A stretch of DNA of 64,000 nt, from positions 68,173,139 to 68,237,138 of the forward strand of contig NC_134577.1 in assembly GCF_050947875.1 (NCBI RefSeq). Reading direction: 5' to 3'. Source of the stretch: Dermacentor variabilis. Its lineage: Eukaryota > Arthropoda > Arachnida > Ixodida > Ixodidae. Shown here in pieces: positions 1 to 11,895 of the stretch. Under the pieces are notes generated by a model. It was not told the DNA's origin. It made no database searches and was given only the letters and a program-made list of their open reading frames with translations. How positions within the stretch are numbered: position 1 is the first letter of the stretch; each line of letters starts with the position of its first letter. Both the position numbers and the translations under genes were made by a program.

Positions 1-359
1 TCTTGACGTGCCTGCTCGAAATATTGTGAATCGTCAAATATTATCTGCGATTGTTTCGAGTTAAACGATGATGTTGTTTACTAGGGGTTTCGCTATACTA
101 ACGACGTCTGAAACGAACAGCAGCCGCGACATTTGTCAAACTTGTCGAAGTGTTGGAAAAATCACTATACGACATTCTCGGGCTACAAGAGTCTTCTTTT
201 TTTTTTGCTGCACTGATTTTTTTTACATTGCCTCTGGCACACAGAACACTTCTAACCTTTTAGCTAGATTTGTCGATGAGGTGGCCGCTACTTCTACGAG
301 AAATCGAAATCGAATCGAGAAATTGAATGAACTGTAGTCTCACTAACGAATTTTTTTAA

Positions 360-430
360 CTTAATTCGCGGCGTAGTGCTTATTATATCAGGCTTCTGTG
401 TTCGAATCCTGCCTTCGGACAATGTTAATA
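360..430 (+). repeat. tRNA-like SINE remnant (B-box region)
   Basis: The segment contains TGTTCGAATCCTGCC, which matches the internal B box / TPsiC arm of tRNA-derived promoters. It is followed by a T-rich, AATAATG-containing tail. Similar heads with the same downstream word occur at about 21,262 and 37,165. I do not see a complete cloverleaf, so this reads as the relic of a tRNA-derived SINE rather than a tRNA gene. The copy near 37,165 is its duplicate within part A. Confidence 0.45.
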
Positions 431-1472
431 ATGTTTTTTTTTAATTATTTGCGACTCCGTACTTTCTTTTTAAAAGAAAAGACCACTTTGCAATGTCGCG
501 ACGCCATCGAATGACGGAATGACGAAGTTTAAGCGAATTCGTCCGCCACCCATCGTGCCCATCCTGACAGAACTGCTCTGCTAGCAGCTCCCGCAGACAC
601 TAACTACACGGTTTCCTCTGCTAATATTATTAAACTCTGTGAGCACTTGCGCCAATATTAGACCTACAAGTCTAGGTCTCATGTTACAGCTGAAACTATT
701 AGCCTCGCAAGGAAAACGTAGCGTTGCATTCTCACGACTGACCTTTCCTTCGAGCCTGCTACGCTCAAAACTGCGCAGTGTCCTGTAGAAGTGCTGAAGT
801 GCGAATGTGCTTGACGTGGTCACTATCCTAGCCCCACCGCCTGTTTTCGACGCTGCTACGGGGCTATGGAAAAGTGAAACTGACCTTCGAAGCGGCATAT
901 AAAAAGCGAGTGGAACATTAAACCACCTCTAACGATACTAGCGCAATAGAACGCGCCTCGTTTACGAGCAAACGTTATTGCATGGAACAAAAAGGTCTGC
1001 GCGACGTTTCTCTCAGCGCCTCGTTTCGCGTGCATGCTTTGTTGCCGCGTCGTATTATATTGTGCAGACTTTTCGCTCGTGTTCGCGGGCGAACGTTGCA
1101 GCCACCGCCTGCTGACTCGGCAGAAAGAGTAAATCCACACGTCTCTCCTTTACGGGCGAGATTAGATTGCGCGCCTTAAATACTCATACGTGTTCCCTCT
1201 CATACATAGTGTTTCAATATATATTTTTTTATTTTTATGTAGTAGAATTGGACAACAACAAAAAGTATTGGTGCCCTGAATAAAGTATCTTCCTGTACAC
1301 TGACTCCATAATCAAATTTGTTCGAACATTATTGCCTTTTCCCAATGAGTATCGATAAGACCTGGATGACCTATTTCGCGCGCTTGGTGAGCACACCTAG
1401 AGAGGCGCACAGTGTTCCTTCCCATGAGAACGTTTTCGAATGCTAAGAGTCCTACATCTAATACAGGGAACA

Positions 1473-1660
1473 TCAGACATCCACCCAATCGTAGCAGTTA
1501 CTGCTATAAAAACCCGTACGGGTTTCATGAAAGAAAAGCCTCGCAGTTTGAGAATTCGTCCTTCTCCGGGACAAATTTTTCGTCAACTGCGAGGCTTTTC
1601 TTTCACGGAACTCATATGGGTTTCCATTCTAGCAACTGCTACGATAGGGTGGATGTCTGA
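1473..1660. mobile_element. Foldback (palindromic) MITE-like element, copy 1
   Basis: This 188-bp unit begins TCAGACATCCACC and ends with its exact complement GGTGGATGTCTGA. The inverted complementarity continues imperfectly to a short centre near 1,570, including AAAGAAAAGCCTCGCAGTT on both arms, so the whole unit could form one long hairpin. It is present in the duplicate at 38,278-38,465, so it predates the duplication. It has no coding capacity: reading frames on the two strands resemble each other only because the DNA is palindromic. The family is unknown to me. Confidence 0.75.
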
Positions 1661-2885
1661 TTTTCACTTTATTAATGACTTCTCTCCACCTTGAGGGTTT
1701 CCGCAGAACTATTACGTCGAGTCCTATATCTGTTGGCAGTGTTCAGTAGTTTATTTTAGGCGAATTGCTTGTATACTGCAGGAATATCTCAACATAATCG
1801 GGGTCTCTGTCCTTCGCAACCACACACGCACTCAGGGGTGACTTCGAAGAGACGAAACCCAGTCTGCAGTCCCGAAACAGCAGTTGTGGACATTATAATT
1901 TCCTAGGAGCAGTGTCGAGAATTCGGCATTATGAGCTCGCCACCAACTCATGTCGTAGAAAACGTTGGTGGTAATGCGTGGGCTATGTCCCAATACGAAA
2001 GCAACGAGAAATGCATCCATTGGCAAGCTTGTAGCCGAAGAGCCACCCTCGATTGCGCGACTTGCCCAATAATAATTTTTCCCATTAGAATGCTTCAAGG
2101 CTACGTCTACGTCATCATGGTATGCTACGAGCACGCCATCTGGAAGTCTTGTTAGTCATCTCAAATGCTGATCCCACTATCTCTAGTTTATTCCCTCTCG
2201 CAGTAAGGAAAAAATATTGGGCTAGTTGGAATAGACGAAACGGCGCTGTCTTTTAGTCTGCACTGTTCCCTATCTTTCACGATAGGCAGACTATTCGGAG
2301 TAAATTATGATTAAATTATTTAGTCGTTTAGCGAAAGTGTACGGTGTACCCGACTGCCAGAACAATTTGCGCTCTTCGGGGCACTTCCAATGCAGCTCGT
2401 AATCGTTGATGACACTTGATTGCGCCGCTTCCATTCTGAAAGTGAATTACAGTCAAAGCACTGGAAACAGCCTTCCTCTCCTGCGACAAAAAGAAATAAT
2501 AAAAAATGGCCCGTTTGTTGGGTGAGTACGCCAAGTTTTGGCTATTCAAGTACTGAAACATTTCTTGGCCAAGTTTGTGTATAATCGAGGGCACTGCGTT
2601 GAAGCTGACATGTGATTAGTTACATCAACCAGTTCGTCCCTGCTGAAACCGAAAATTTTGGGACAACCCACGTACACAAACAGTAGGTTCTTGCAAATAT
2701 TTAGTGGGTTAAAAATGACGCTTTTATGAACAGAAAGTGTGTGCTCTTTCGTACAAAAAGTAAAATATAAACGATCCGTATAGCTGATTTAACGCCATTT
2801 TGGCCATCTGCACTTCCCCGTCTGTAATAACAAGAGAGGAAATGAAGCTGTCTGGCCGGTCAGTCTTATAAAGAGTTAGTTGTTT

Positions 2886-2886
2886 G

Positions 2887-2945
<59 letters not shown>

Positions 2946-2946
2946 G
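2886..2946. repeat. (GTTA)n microsatellite
   Basis: A tetranucleotide array of about 60 bp. Its counterpart in copy 2 (about 39,896-40,024) is more than twice as long and has an irregular left part. Confidence 0.95.
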
Positions 2947-3057
2947 GGTCGGTGGGTCTGTTAAAAAGCAACTCAGTTTATGATACGCCATCCTCAATAA
3001 AAAAGAAAAACACTTCAACTTTAACACAATAAGGTCTTCGCTTTCTTCATCAAAATG

Positions 3058-3058
<1 letters not shown>

Positions 3059-3138
<80 letters not shown>
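3059..3138. repeat. (TA)n microsatellite
   Basis: A near-perfect TA array of about 70 bp followed by a short impure stretch. It is the duplicate of the array at about 40,154-40,217. Confidence 0.95.
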
Positions 3139-4030
3139 AATTGGATGTTTTTTTAATATTGATGTACATATTATACGGATCGACTGCTTTCAGGCTGGCA
3201 ATGCCCGTGAGATGGCAGCTTCCACATGGATCTTCCTGGTGGTGTTTTGCGTTTGGATAATCGTAATAACGTCTGAAAAGGTTCGGACCAGCTCGTATTT
3301 AGTCTCCGCCATTTATTCAAACCCCCCATTCTAGCAAAATAGCTGTCCGTTGTATACTTTAGAACAACGATCTATAGTAGCCAACGCTGTCGTCTGACGT
3401 TGCCCGGGCGCCACGTTTCTCGCCATACCAGCCGCTTTCCTAATTGCTACTGCGGGTTGGAAACACCCGCACGTAGCCCCGCCAGCTTTAGTCGCCGGTC
3501 AAGCGAGCCCCCTGTACGTGATTACGCATTTCCTCCGCGTTTGAGGCACGAGCGCAGCTGTTATCAGTGTGCATGTGGCACATTCTGCCGCGCTGAAAAA
3601 GTCTCGAATTTGCTCTGTGCGCGGTGACGTCAGGAAAAGGGACCTCGAGTTCAAGTGCATTAAAAAAAAAAAAGCCGTGTCGTGAGATGGCCTACTGCAT
3701 GCAGAACTCTCTCGCCGCACACGAAATGCCCGCTCATCAGCCGAAACAAAGGTAGCGAAAAGAATACAACACAATCTTTATTGTGCATAAAGGAAAACAA
3801 AGTACAGAAAGCAGAACGACGTATACCGTGCTGCTTGCAGGTCTTCTCGCTGACGCACAGTCTGGCTTGGGTAGGAGCCTTTCAAGCCTGTTGCCACACG
3901 ACACACGATCAAGGTTTTTTCGGCGGCGCTTATGTCTCCAGTCGTCAGAAAATTGTAGATTCGAGACAATACTGCAATTTTTCACTGGACGAGATCTACA
4001 CAGCAGTGATGGACGTCAGACAGCGTGCTA

Positions 4031-4494
4031 TCTTGAGCAGTGTAATCAGTTTAATTACCTGAATCTATTTAATTTGCTTCTTTCAGATAATCTGATGGCA
4101 CATTTTACAAGCTGAATAATAGGTCAGGGCCTAATACACGTAATCATTATTTCTTTAGATAAAAGGGATAAATTGCAATAGCAATTAGCTTTGGTATAAA
4201 TTATAAAAGCAGCACCATTTTCTGAGAAATTCTCCGACAGGGTTGGCCGCGACATGCAGTGGCATACAACATTGCATTCCTCCCAAAGTCAGAGACCAGC
4301 GTATTTTGCCACAAATTTGAATGCCCACGTCGAAAGTAATGCTAGAATGGCGTCCAATGAAAGCAAAACGCACTGCAAGGCGGATTATGTGATGAATATC
4401 AAATTAGTAAATTTCTCAAGGCATAGCTACTATGAAGTCCGACTCGAGCGAGGTGTAATCGAGATTGTTGTCATCGTCCTAAAAAAGTGTCTAA
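4031..4494. other. Unassigned sequence, no gene seen
   Basis: AT-rich sequence present only in copy 1, between the end of part A homology and the first inverted end of the large insert. I see no open frame of interest, no RNA motif and no recognised repeat. It has no counterpart in copy 2, where part A runs directly into the (CGT)n-headed repeat at 40,937. Confidence 0.6.
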
Positions 4495-4558
4495 CCGTGG
4501 GCGCTATGACGTAAAACTATTCCAAACTTTTCTATTCCAATTCTGTAATCAGTCCTCC

Positions 4559-4856
4559 GCGATTGGTCAAACACTTTTTTGGACGTCCCCCACTCCGCCT
4601 GTACGTCACGCGACGTCACGAAAACCGCGATAGCACCCCATCTGATATGACGTGTATACACTGGGTATGCATATTTTCACCGAAAGAAGAAAAATAGTTA
4701 TTTCTGATTCGACGTCCTTTCGCCATTAGACCCCGGCTATTGGTCAAAAGTTTTCAGAATGCGCCCACTCCACCTTCCTCACACGACGTCCCAAATCTGG
4801 AAAAACTCACCGCGCCAAACTGACGTGTACGCATTAAAGAGGCATTCATATGCCGA
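4559..4856. repeat. Diverged direct repeat inside the left end of the insert
   Basis: Two units of about 120 bp (4,559-4,682 and 4,736-4,856) share the ordered words ATTGGTCAAA, CCCACTCC, GACGTC, TGACGTGTA and a CATAT-rich end. They are moderately diverged. Such subterminal repeats are common in non-autonomous DNA transposons. No coding content. Confidence 0.5.
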
Positions 4857-5099
4857 ACAAAACAGAATTTTCTTCAGAATAGCCGCAGGCTGCCCCGTTC
4901 CGAAAGGAATAAAAGATGGCTGACGCCGATCGCTTTGGCACTGGCTACTTGCCCCTGCCGGAGCGCATGAGTTTATTTGAGTATAATAAAACTGCTTGCG
5001 TAGCCATGTAACGTTTTCGAGCACATTCGGCACGTTTACGACCTCATTCTTCCAACTCTTCTTTGCTGAGGATCCGTTTTAGCATCATTCTTAAGCTTC

Positions 5100-5640
5100 C
5101 GTAGCATGCGGCCGCGATTTTAGAACAGCCACCGCAAGCTAAGTAATGCCCCAACCACTGGCACGCGCCGGAAAGTTTCGGCGCGCGCCGAAGGGTCAAA
5201 TGCGTCAAAGCGTCGGTCGGAAACGCGGCGAAGCGGAACGTCGCGCAGCGATTATGTCTACTGCCGATGCTAGAAGTTTGCCGACGCGCGGCGAAGCTGC
5301 GCCGGCGTGCACCAATGAGAGGCTGCGACGAGTCGCACGCGTCAACCAATCGAAGGCTGCGCAGCCTCCGGCTGCTATGCCTGTAATGGCCGCCCAAGCG
5401 GAGGCTCCGGCACCAACGATCGTCGGAGTTTTTTGGACGCACGACGCGCGCGACAGTGTTCCTGAAAGACAGTGTTGTAATAGTAGGCCGACAACGACAC
5501 GAGCGACCGACGACCGTGGGTTGTGGCAGTGCGACGTGGATCCGAAGCGACTTCGAACGACGCCGACTAATCCAACCTGCCCACTGGGTTCCGCCGGGCT
5601 CAGTGCGATCGTCTGCTAAAACAGCCAACCGAATCACGAT
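5100..5640. repeat. GC-rich inner arm of the insert's inverted repeat
   Basis: GC-rich stretch with many CGCGCCGAAG-type words. Its beginning (about 5,145-5,195) matches the minus strand of about 12,370-12,416 closely. Both strands are open for more than 150 codons, as expected from GC-rich, stop-poor DNA. The predicted products are Arg/Ala-rich and unlike known families, so I do not call a gene. Confidence 0.5.
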
Positions 5641-6756
5641 TACCGCAACGTCTGTGCTTGTTGTGTGTGTATTTTGTTGTGCCCATAAACGAATGGAAAC
5701 ATGTTTACGAGTTCCGAAGTCTGGATAATCAGCACTCGCTTATCGCCGATGTTGTTTACGTTACGCGTAGGCCTAGCGGGACCATCGAGTTCGTAACTGG
5801 CGAGTGAACGAGGCCAGCTAAGAAACTCTGTCGAAGGAAGTGAATTTTCAGGTCCGTTTGGTGCTGCAGCGATTTAAAATATGGCACTCCTGACTTCGTG
5901 TGATGTGTGATGTGGTGAATGAACCGTGTGGAAGTTGGGTTGGTCAACCGCGGCGTGTTTCGTGTGGTGTCGGTTGACTCAAGTGTCACGGCCAAGCTCT
6001 GCGCTGTTTCCAGTGGTAAAGATAACTTCCGAAAGCGAAATACACTAGTAGCCGAACTATTGGAAGTACTTACATAATCAGCCGTGCCGCTTGTTTCAGC
6101 TGACACTGCGCTCTTCTATTCGGCATGTGAATCCAGTTCAGTACAAGTTCACTGTACTCATTCACTCACTTCTTTCAAGTGCGTCCGTCTTTTGGGCTAG
6201 TTGGGCATAAATCGCTCGTGTAGCAATCAAGAACACTGACGCACTGAAGCATACGTGACAACGCAGTCATGTTTGAGTCAGTGTGTCGTTATAGTTGAGC
6301 ACTGCAAAAAGAAATTATCTGTTTGCAACGTGTGCCCTGTGTGCAGTGCATAGCAAGACCTGCATCATGCAAGACCGATGCGTGTAGCAGCGTATACCAC
6401 GATTGCTTCGATGCCCGCTTCACAAACAGCAAGTACTGAGTCAATGAAACTGTAATTGATTTTTTATCTCACTTTTTGCTTATGGAAAGTGTAGATGGTG
6501 TGAGTGCATTGTGGGGAAGGTGAAAAGGTGTCATCAGTGTTTTTGTGCATTCGGTATGCTTAAACTCCTGGAATCCCTTCAGCTTCTACTAAAATGTTTC
6601 TTGCTGCGATACTATAAATTGTAGTCAGGACAAACATATACTCAAAACCAAGTTACTAATGCATCTGCGCAGAATGTGTTTGATTAACAAGTTAACGCTT
6701 CCACAACAACAATATGCCGAAACACAGCATATGTGCTTACAATAAATACATTCCGT
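5641..6756. other. Unassigned interior of the large insert
   Basis: About 1.1 kb of mixed-composition DNA. Only short open frames without recognisable motifs are visible. I can support no gene, RNA or known repeat here. Confidence 0.5.
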
Positions 6757-7647
6757 AAAGGTGAATGACTGGGATCAAACTTTGTAGTAGCATCGTAAAA
6801 AGTGCTGCCATGCGTATCAGCCACAACGAAACTGCTGCACGTCCAACCTTCTTCCTTGGAGGCACTTCTATAAAGACTGTTCGGGCCCTTCCCATTCTGG
6901 GTGTAGCATTTAGCTGTTCTCTCAACTTTTCCGCATATGTCACCAGCACTGTATGTAAGCACCAGCCCTTTCTTGGGTTTGTGTCCCGTGTCTCCCTTCC
7001 CTGATGACCTAAGGTTTTCCGAGCACTCTACACTTCTATCATTCTGTCACGACTTGAGTACTGCTCATCAGTATAGTTCCCGTACCAAACTCGCGACGCT
7101 AACAAACTTAAGCTTGTTCAGCGCCGGACAATACGCACCCTTTACTCCCGTCTTTTCGGTTGTCACAAGCTCATGCCAGCCTTCGAGGATTGCCTCAAAC
7201 CCCTCAAGTAGCACACCCTGCAATACCAATGCAACATTGCACTAGTCTATACTGCAGGGTGTTTGACGACTCTCTGGACAGCACTAATCTTTCTTCAGTT
7301 CGTCTGAACAAGTGGTCAGCACAGCCTGAGCCCTCATCACGCCTCTATGGCCCGACACCACAACTCCATGATTATATCTCGCATGCAAAGCTTTCTCTCC
7401 ACCCCCCTGGCGATTTGGATTCTCCTTCCTTGGAACCAAACGGAATTAGCACTCCTGTGTGTTGTGCACCTGTCGAATGTGTGCGTGTGTGCCGTGCTGT
7501 GTTATTGAGCAAGTGTGTGTGCACTTGGAGGGGAAGGAAGTGTCTTCTGCATCCTGCCAATTCCTGCTCTAGATGGCTGGTTATCAGATGCTCTAACATA
7601 CAGGCATCAGCCTTCTTTTTAGTCTAGTGTGCCAAGTTACCACTAAG

Positions 7648-7690
<43 letters not shown>
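6757..7690 (+). pseudogene. Decayed LINE reverse transcriptase 3' part (Jockey/CR1-like)
   Basis: Conceptual translation across several frames gives the late part of a non-LTR reverse transcriptase. There is a segment with RALPILGVAFS and FSAYVTS near 6,880-6,950, a segment with GFVSRVS near 6,975, and then a basic stretch equivalent to QRRTIRTLYSRLFG near 7,120. These follow the order of the post-palm region of Jockey/CR1-type proteins. Frames change repeatedly, so this is a fossil. The sequence ends in an (ATT)n array (7,648-7,690) that could be the element's 3' tail. No endonuclease or palm domain is visible upstream. Confidence 0.5.
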
Positions 7691-7739
7691 GAATCATCAC
7701 TTTGACCACGTTGATTGTGTTGAAGCCAGCGTGACACAT

Positions 7740-9330
7740 AATTCAAAATATTTCTGGAGCTTTGTGGGCTCTCCCTTCTAAAAAGAGTGCCAAAGATGTA
7801 CGTCTTCTTCATGAAAATAGTGGTGTTGTCTCGAACACTGCTGATGCCTTTGCAGAACATTTCTGTTTGCTATACAGTGTGAAATATGCTTCAAGTAACC
7901 TTCCTTCTCAGTCTGGCACAGTGTATGCTAACAGTCAATGAAAACCTCGTTTCCAAGTATATGAAGTGCCTTAAACTTTCCCTTTCTTGTGGTGTTGATG
8001 GTATTTCCTCCACAGAGCTTAACCCTTTGAGACGCTGTCTACACAATTGGGCACAGCAGGAGCGTGCATCAATAGCAAAAGCACTGATGAAAGTAATGGT
8101 ATTTAAAATGTGTTTCATACATCTTGAAACACTTATTATTGGAACTGTGCTGCAATTTTGAATAACGTGCAGAATGTTTTAACAAAATGAGTGGGAAGGT
8201 AGACGGCTGGGTGTTGTTACTCTGTGTCAGTACGTTGTATGTAGCGGGTTCACTTCTTTCATTGTTTTTTACAGTGTCGTCCACCAGGCATAATTGTCAA
8301 GTGGCTGGATAAGTGCTTTTCAAGCTTTTCAAAACACGAAATAGTACATGTTCTCATATTTTGTGTTCCTGTAGTGAGTTTTCGCATGGAGTCGAAATTT
8401 TGTAAACTTGACAAAACTCGCTAAACAATTGAAAATTCTTAATATTTGCTGCAGCTGTACACTTCCTACGATTCTGAGTATGCAAGAGATGTGGTGAAAG
8501 CAACTTTTCAATCAACGGGATAAAGTGGTGTCTGAAAGGGTTAAGACGTATGGAAGCATACTTGTTCCTCGTTCTCACAAGCATCTTCAATAGTTCCCTA
8601 AAGTCTAGTACCTCTTCTAGCACTCGGAAGGTGGCATGAGCATTGTCCATGCACAAATCAGGTGCTGGATGTGCAGTTACTAACTGCCGACCTATATCTA
8701 TCCTCTTCAGTGCGTCAGGTGTTTGAATCGATATGGGATTTCTCGCTTTCTGTTAGTGCTAAGAGGATTTTAATAAATGAACAGCATGACTTTGTGTGCC
8801 GACAACTTAAAACTATTTCAGAGTGTCAACAGTGTTCACCACTGCATCGACTTCCAAAAAGACATTTTTTCACTCTTAAACTGGTGCAGAAACAATAAGT
8901 ACTCTTAAATGCTTCCAACACTATGGCATTAAGTTATATGCACAAAACGCACCATGTGAAATTTTGATACACCCTACGTGATGCTCCACTCCTTAGGGTC
9001 GATGAAATGAAAGATCTTGGTGTGTACTTCGACAAAATGCTAAGCTTCTCTTCACATAGATAATTACACAAGATGCCCTTCACGCTCTTGGGATTGCATG
9101 CCGTATATTGCATGATTTCCACTCACCTGTTGTGTTTCTGAAATTCTGCTGTGTGCCTCCAACTACTAGAGTATGCCTCTGTAGGAGGGGGGTGCAATGA
9201 GCAAATCTGAATCTGACCTCATTGAACGCATCCAGAATAAATTGATGTCTATCTTCAAGCACCACTTTTGCCATTCTGGCGACCACAGTTGAGCCTACTC
9301 AAATATACTTCAACTCGCACCTCTAGATTC
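7740..9330 (+). pseudogene. Decayed Jockey/CR1-like LINE reverse transcriptase
   Basis: A second fossil LINE follows directly. Near 7,745-7,890 the frames read like the pre-RT linker (NSKYFW-type, then AFAEHF). Near 7,965-8,010 a CGVDGISS motif matches RT block 1. Near 8,800-9,040 a D-LKLFQSV segment equals the sequence just after the catalytic ADD. WCRNNK, DLGVYFDK and LSFSSH follow, and near 9,210 there is SDLIERIQNKL. The order agrees with a Jockey-like RT, but much of the palm is missing or scrambled and stops are frequent. It is too broken to encode anything. Confidence 0.55.
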
Positions 9331-9553
9331 ATGTCTTAATTAATCGCACCTTTTGTTCCTGTATAAGGTGGTCCATAACATTATACATTCCTTAAAGCTC
9401 GTTAAGTGCACGAGTACAAAGGCTCTCTAGCTGTTCCTGGGCACTGCAATGAAAATTTGAATGATTGATTATTATCGTAGTATAAAGTTGTGCTTTTTAA
9501 GTATGTACTAGTATACTATTTTTGTGCAGTAGCCTTTGTGCAATTAAAAAAAG

Positions 9554-9564
9554 GGCATGAATTA
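9554..9564. repeat. Target-site duplication, left copy (GGCATGAATTA)
   Basis: The 11-base word GGCATGAATTA occurs exactly here and at 10,815-10,825, flanking the truncated LINE between them. A perfect match indicates a relatively recent insertion compared with the fossil DNA around it. Confidence 0.85.
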
Positions 9565-10814
9565 AGAAGAGAGAGAGAAAATGATAAATGAAAGGTAGGG
9601 AGGTTAACCAGGACTGAGCCCGGTTGGCTACCCTGCACTGGGGAAAGGGAAAGGGGGACAGAAAGATTAAAAGAAGAGAAAGTCCACTGAGGATATCAGT
9701 CGGTCACTCAGTCCGGATCACAGACGCTGACTCAATCCGGTATCTTTCAAATATCGCAGCAGCGCTTTTGTGGCCTTTTGTAGCTGCGATATGCGAGGCC
9801 ACGGTCCCAAGATCTTGTTCAAGGTGAACGGCTTTCCATCTAGCTGATTGAGAGCTCTGCAGAGGTCTTGCCTTTCATCTTCAAAAGATGGGCAGTAGCA
9901 CATTAGGTGTTATATGGTTCCCTCGACAACGCAGGCATTACACTCGGCGCTATCAGCCATTCCAATCAAAAATGCATATTCACTGGTGAATGCGACGCCC
10001 AAACGTAAGCGGCACAGCACTGTTTCCTCATTTTGCGGAAGACCTGGTAACAGCCGCAGTTGCGTAGAGGGATCGAGGGAATGCAATCGATGTTGAGTGA
10101 ATTCAGGTGTGTGCCACTTTTCCAATGTCAAAAGAGTGCGCTAGCTTGCCTAAGTGTTCGGCTGCGTCGGTCCGCGATAAAGGTATAGAAACAAGGGTTG
10201 CTCCTTCGTGGGCTTTCCTAGCAGCTTCGTCAGCGAGGTCGTTGCCGGAGATACCGCAATGACCAGGCAGCCACTGAAACACGACGTCGTGTCCTTTCAT
10301 GATCATGTGATGGTGCATTTCTCGTATCTCCGACACGAGTTGTTCACATGACCCGCGAAGAAGAGATGACAGAAGACATTGTAAGGCCACCTTTGAATCG
10401 CAGAATATTGCCCACCGATTAGCCGGTTGGTTATTAATATAATCAACGGCACCTCGGAGGGCAACAAGCTCCGAACCGGTCGATGTTGTCAAGTGAGAAA
10501 TCTTGTATTGGATGCTTAGTGATCGTGATGGTATAACCACTGCGCTGGTGGAGCTGGTCTGAGTGGAAGAACCATCCGTATATATGTGGACTCGATCAAA
10601 GTAGAAAGCGTGCAAACAATCCGGAGCTGCTTGCTTCAAGGCCAAGGTAGGCAGGACGGTCTTCTTTCTTATCCCTGGAACCGTAAGACGCACTTGAGGT
10701 TGTTTTAAACACCACAAAGCTGAGGTTGAACGTGCTGAGGGTGTGAAGCCCGATGGTAAGGAGGCACGATGGATGCTGACCTTGTTGGAGAAGGACGCCT
10801 GTGGTCGTTGTTCT
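9565..10814 (-). mobile_element. 5'-truncated LINE with RNase H, minus strand
   Basis: Bounded by a perfect 11-bp TSD (GGCATGAATTA). Read on the minus strand it holds the C-terminal part of an RNase H-bearing LINE ORF2, then a 3' UTR rich in CTCTCT near 9,570-9,600. No RT or endonuclease remains, so it was truncated at the 5' end on insertion. It is probably an I/R1-group element from a different family than the four I-like LINEs in this window, whose C-terminal sequences differ clearly. Confidence 0.8.
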
Positions 10815-10819
10815 GGCAT
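9718..10819 (-). pseudogene. LINE ORF2 C-terminus: RNase H domain, broken
   Basis: The frame from 10,819 to 10,103 encodes about 238 residues with an RNase HI fold signature. YTDGSS supplies the first catalytic Asp, GSELVALRGA the Glu, FCDSKVAL the second Asp, and GNDLADEAA the last catalytic Asp region. Translation then shifts frame near 10,110 and again near 9,905. It passes through LCRLRLG, a weak cysteine motif (CNACVVEG) and a tail ending GLSQRL at 9,718. The apparent start Met is created by the target-site sequence, not by the element. In life this domain would degrade the RNA strand of the RNA:DNA hybrid during target-primed reverse transcription. Confidence 0.75.
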
Positions 10820-10825
10820 GAATTA

Positions 10826-11639
10826 GGAAAGTGCAGTAATATGCTATGTGCCTGATCATATGCATTGTGCTATTAATTTCTTCTGAATTTTAATAATGGC
10901 TGGCTACTGTATGCAGTGTTGTGCAATAAAATATGCCACAGCAATTATTGCGTGCCTCGCAGAACAAATTGAATATATCTTTCTCAGTCAAGACATCATA
11001 GCAGGCTGAAAACAATAAACTGCAATTTTGCTTTTTGTGGTGACGAAGTGTATAAATTGTGAAAATAACCTGTTTATATATTTCTTATACTATGCAAATG
11101 AGCTGTTCCCATACATTAGAATAAGTGCTTCAATAGTACGACTTGGCAAAGGGCAACGAAAGACTCCTATTAAAACCCTCTAATTCTCAAGCTTGTATTA
11201 TCTGACGGTATGTCATTTCATTAATGTAAAGAAAGGCAAACTTGATATGTGGAAACCAGTTACAATAGAACATGGCCCTTACACTGTGAAAATGTTTTGT
11301 AGCAATACACTCAATGTGAAGGCCTCCAGATGCGGTGTTGATGCATCAAAACAACCTAGAATAATAGAGGTGCTCCATGGACTAGATTTGGCAGAATCAA
11401 GAATTGGGGGGAGACAAGATACGAATTACATACATTTTAGCTATTCTAGTTTTTTTTTGTGAGTGCTACAGGTGTTTCAATTCTGTTTTGCTGATTTTCT
11501 CAGAACCCACTTTTTCACCTTTATCTCATGCACCAACAAGCATAATTATATTGACACGGATGCTTTATCTGTATCCGGTTACCGTATTTCACCGGCTAAA
11601 AAATGTTAAAACGTCATCGCTCGGTGCAGGATGCGCCTG
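10826..11639. other. Unassigned AT-rich interior of the insert
   Basis: Continuation of the DNA interrupted by the truncated LINE. Only short open frames are seen, none with a recognisable motif. Confidence 0.5.
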
Positions 11640-11895
11640 AATGTATCGGAAGTTTCGCGAATGTTATCGATGGTTCTGTCTGTTGTCGACGAACCTTGCT
11701 AATCTGATTGCATACGAGACACGAATTGTGTTATAGTTTCTGGAAGGCGCGCGGGCACCAGCGAATAGGCTGTAACTTTCGACGACTGACGTATGCAAAC
11801 CGACGCGCTTGACCCGCAGATGAGATTTTCTACGATTGCCGACATTGCTCGCCGCTATCGTTGCGATTGAGCCGGCACTATTTATTTACCGTCAG
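11640..11895. repeat. LTR-like repeat fragment
   Basis: The composition and word order (GGCGCGCGGGCACCAGCG, CTGTAACTTTCGACGACTG, CTTGACCCGCAGAT, then a TATTTATT end) remind me of LTR retrotransposon long terminal repeats common in ticks. There is no partner copy and no internal region in the window, so it would be a solo or partial LTR. This is recognition from memory and not demonstrable within the window. Confidence 0.3.

Larger units (their letters stand above)
1..4030. repeat. Segmental duplication part A, copy 1
   Basis: This block aligns collinearly with about 36,825-40,936. Matching landmarks include the foldback element, the GTTA array, the TA array and the shared end at the word CAGACAGCGTGCT (near 4,030 and 40,936). 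In a roughly 220-base stretch starting near 982 I count about a dozen differences from the stretch near 37,793, so the copies differ by roughly 5% there; other stretches look more diverged. Homology is already present at base 1, so the duplication continues left of the window. No convincing gene lies here. The only open frame kept in both copies (minus strand, 856-1,140) changes mostly at amino-acid-altering sites. Confidence 0.9.

Noticed and set aside
1412..1694. Small overlapping open frames near the foldback element, similar on both strands
   Set aside because: Similarity arises because the DNA is palindromic; no start or codon pattern supports a peptide.
2886..2946. CRISPR array or telomeric repeat
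   Set aside because: Contiguous 4-bp microsatellite without spacers; the unit is GTTA, not TTAGG.
5044..5637. Long open frame (197 codons, minus) overlapped by a 157-codon frame on the plus strand
   Set aside because: GC-rich, stop-poor inverted-repeat DNA; products are Arg/Ala/Ser-rich with no family resemblance and both strands are open.
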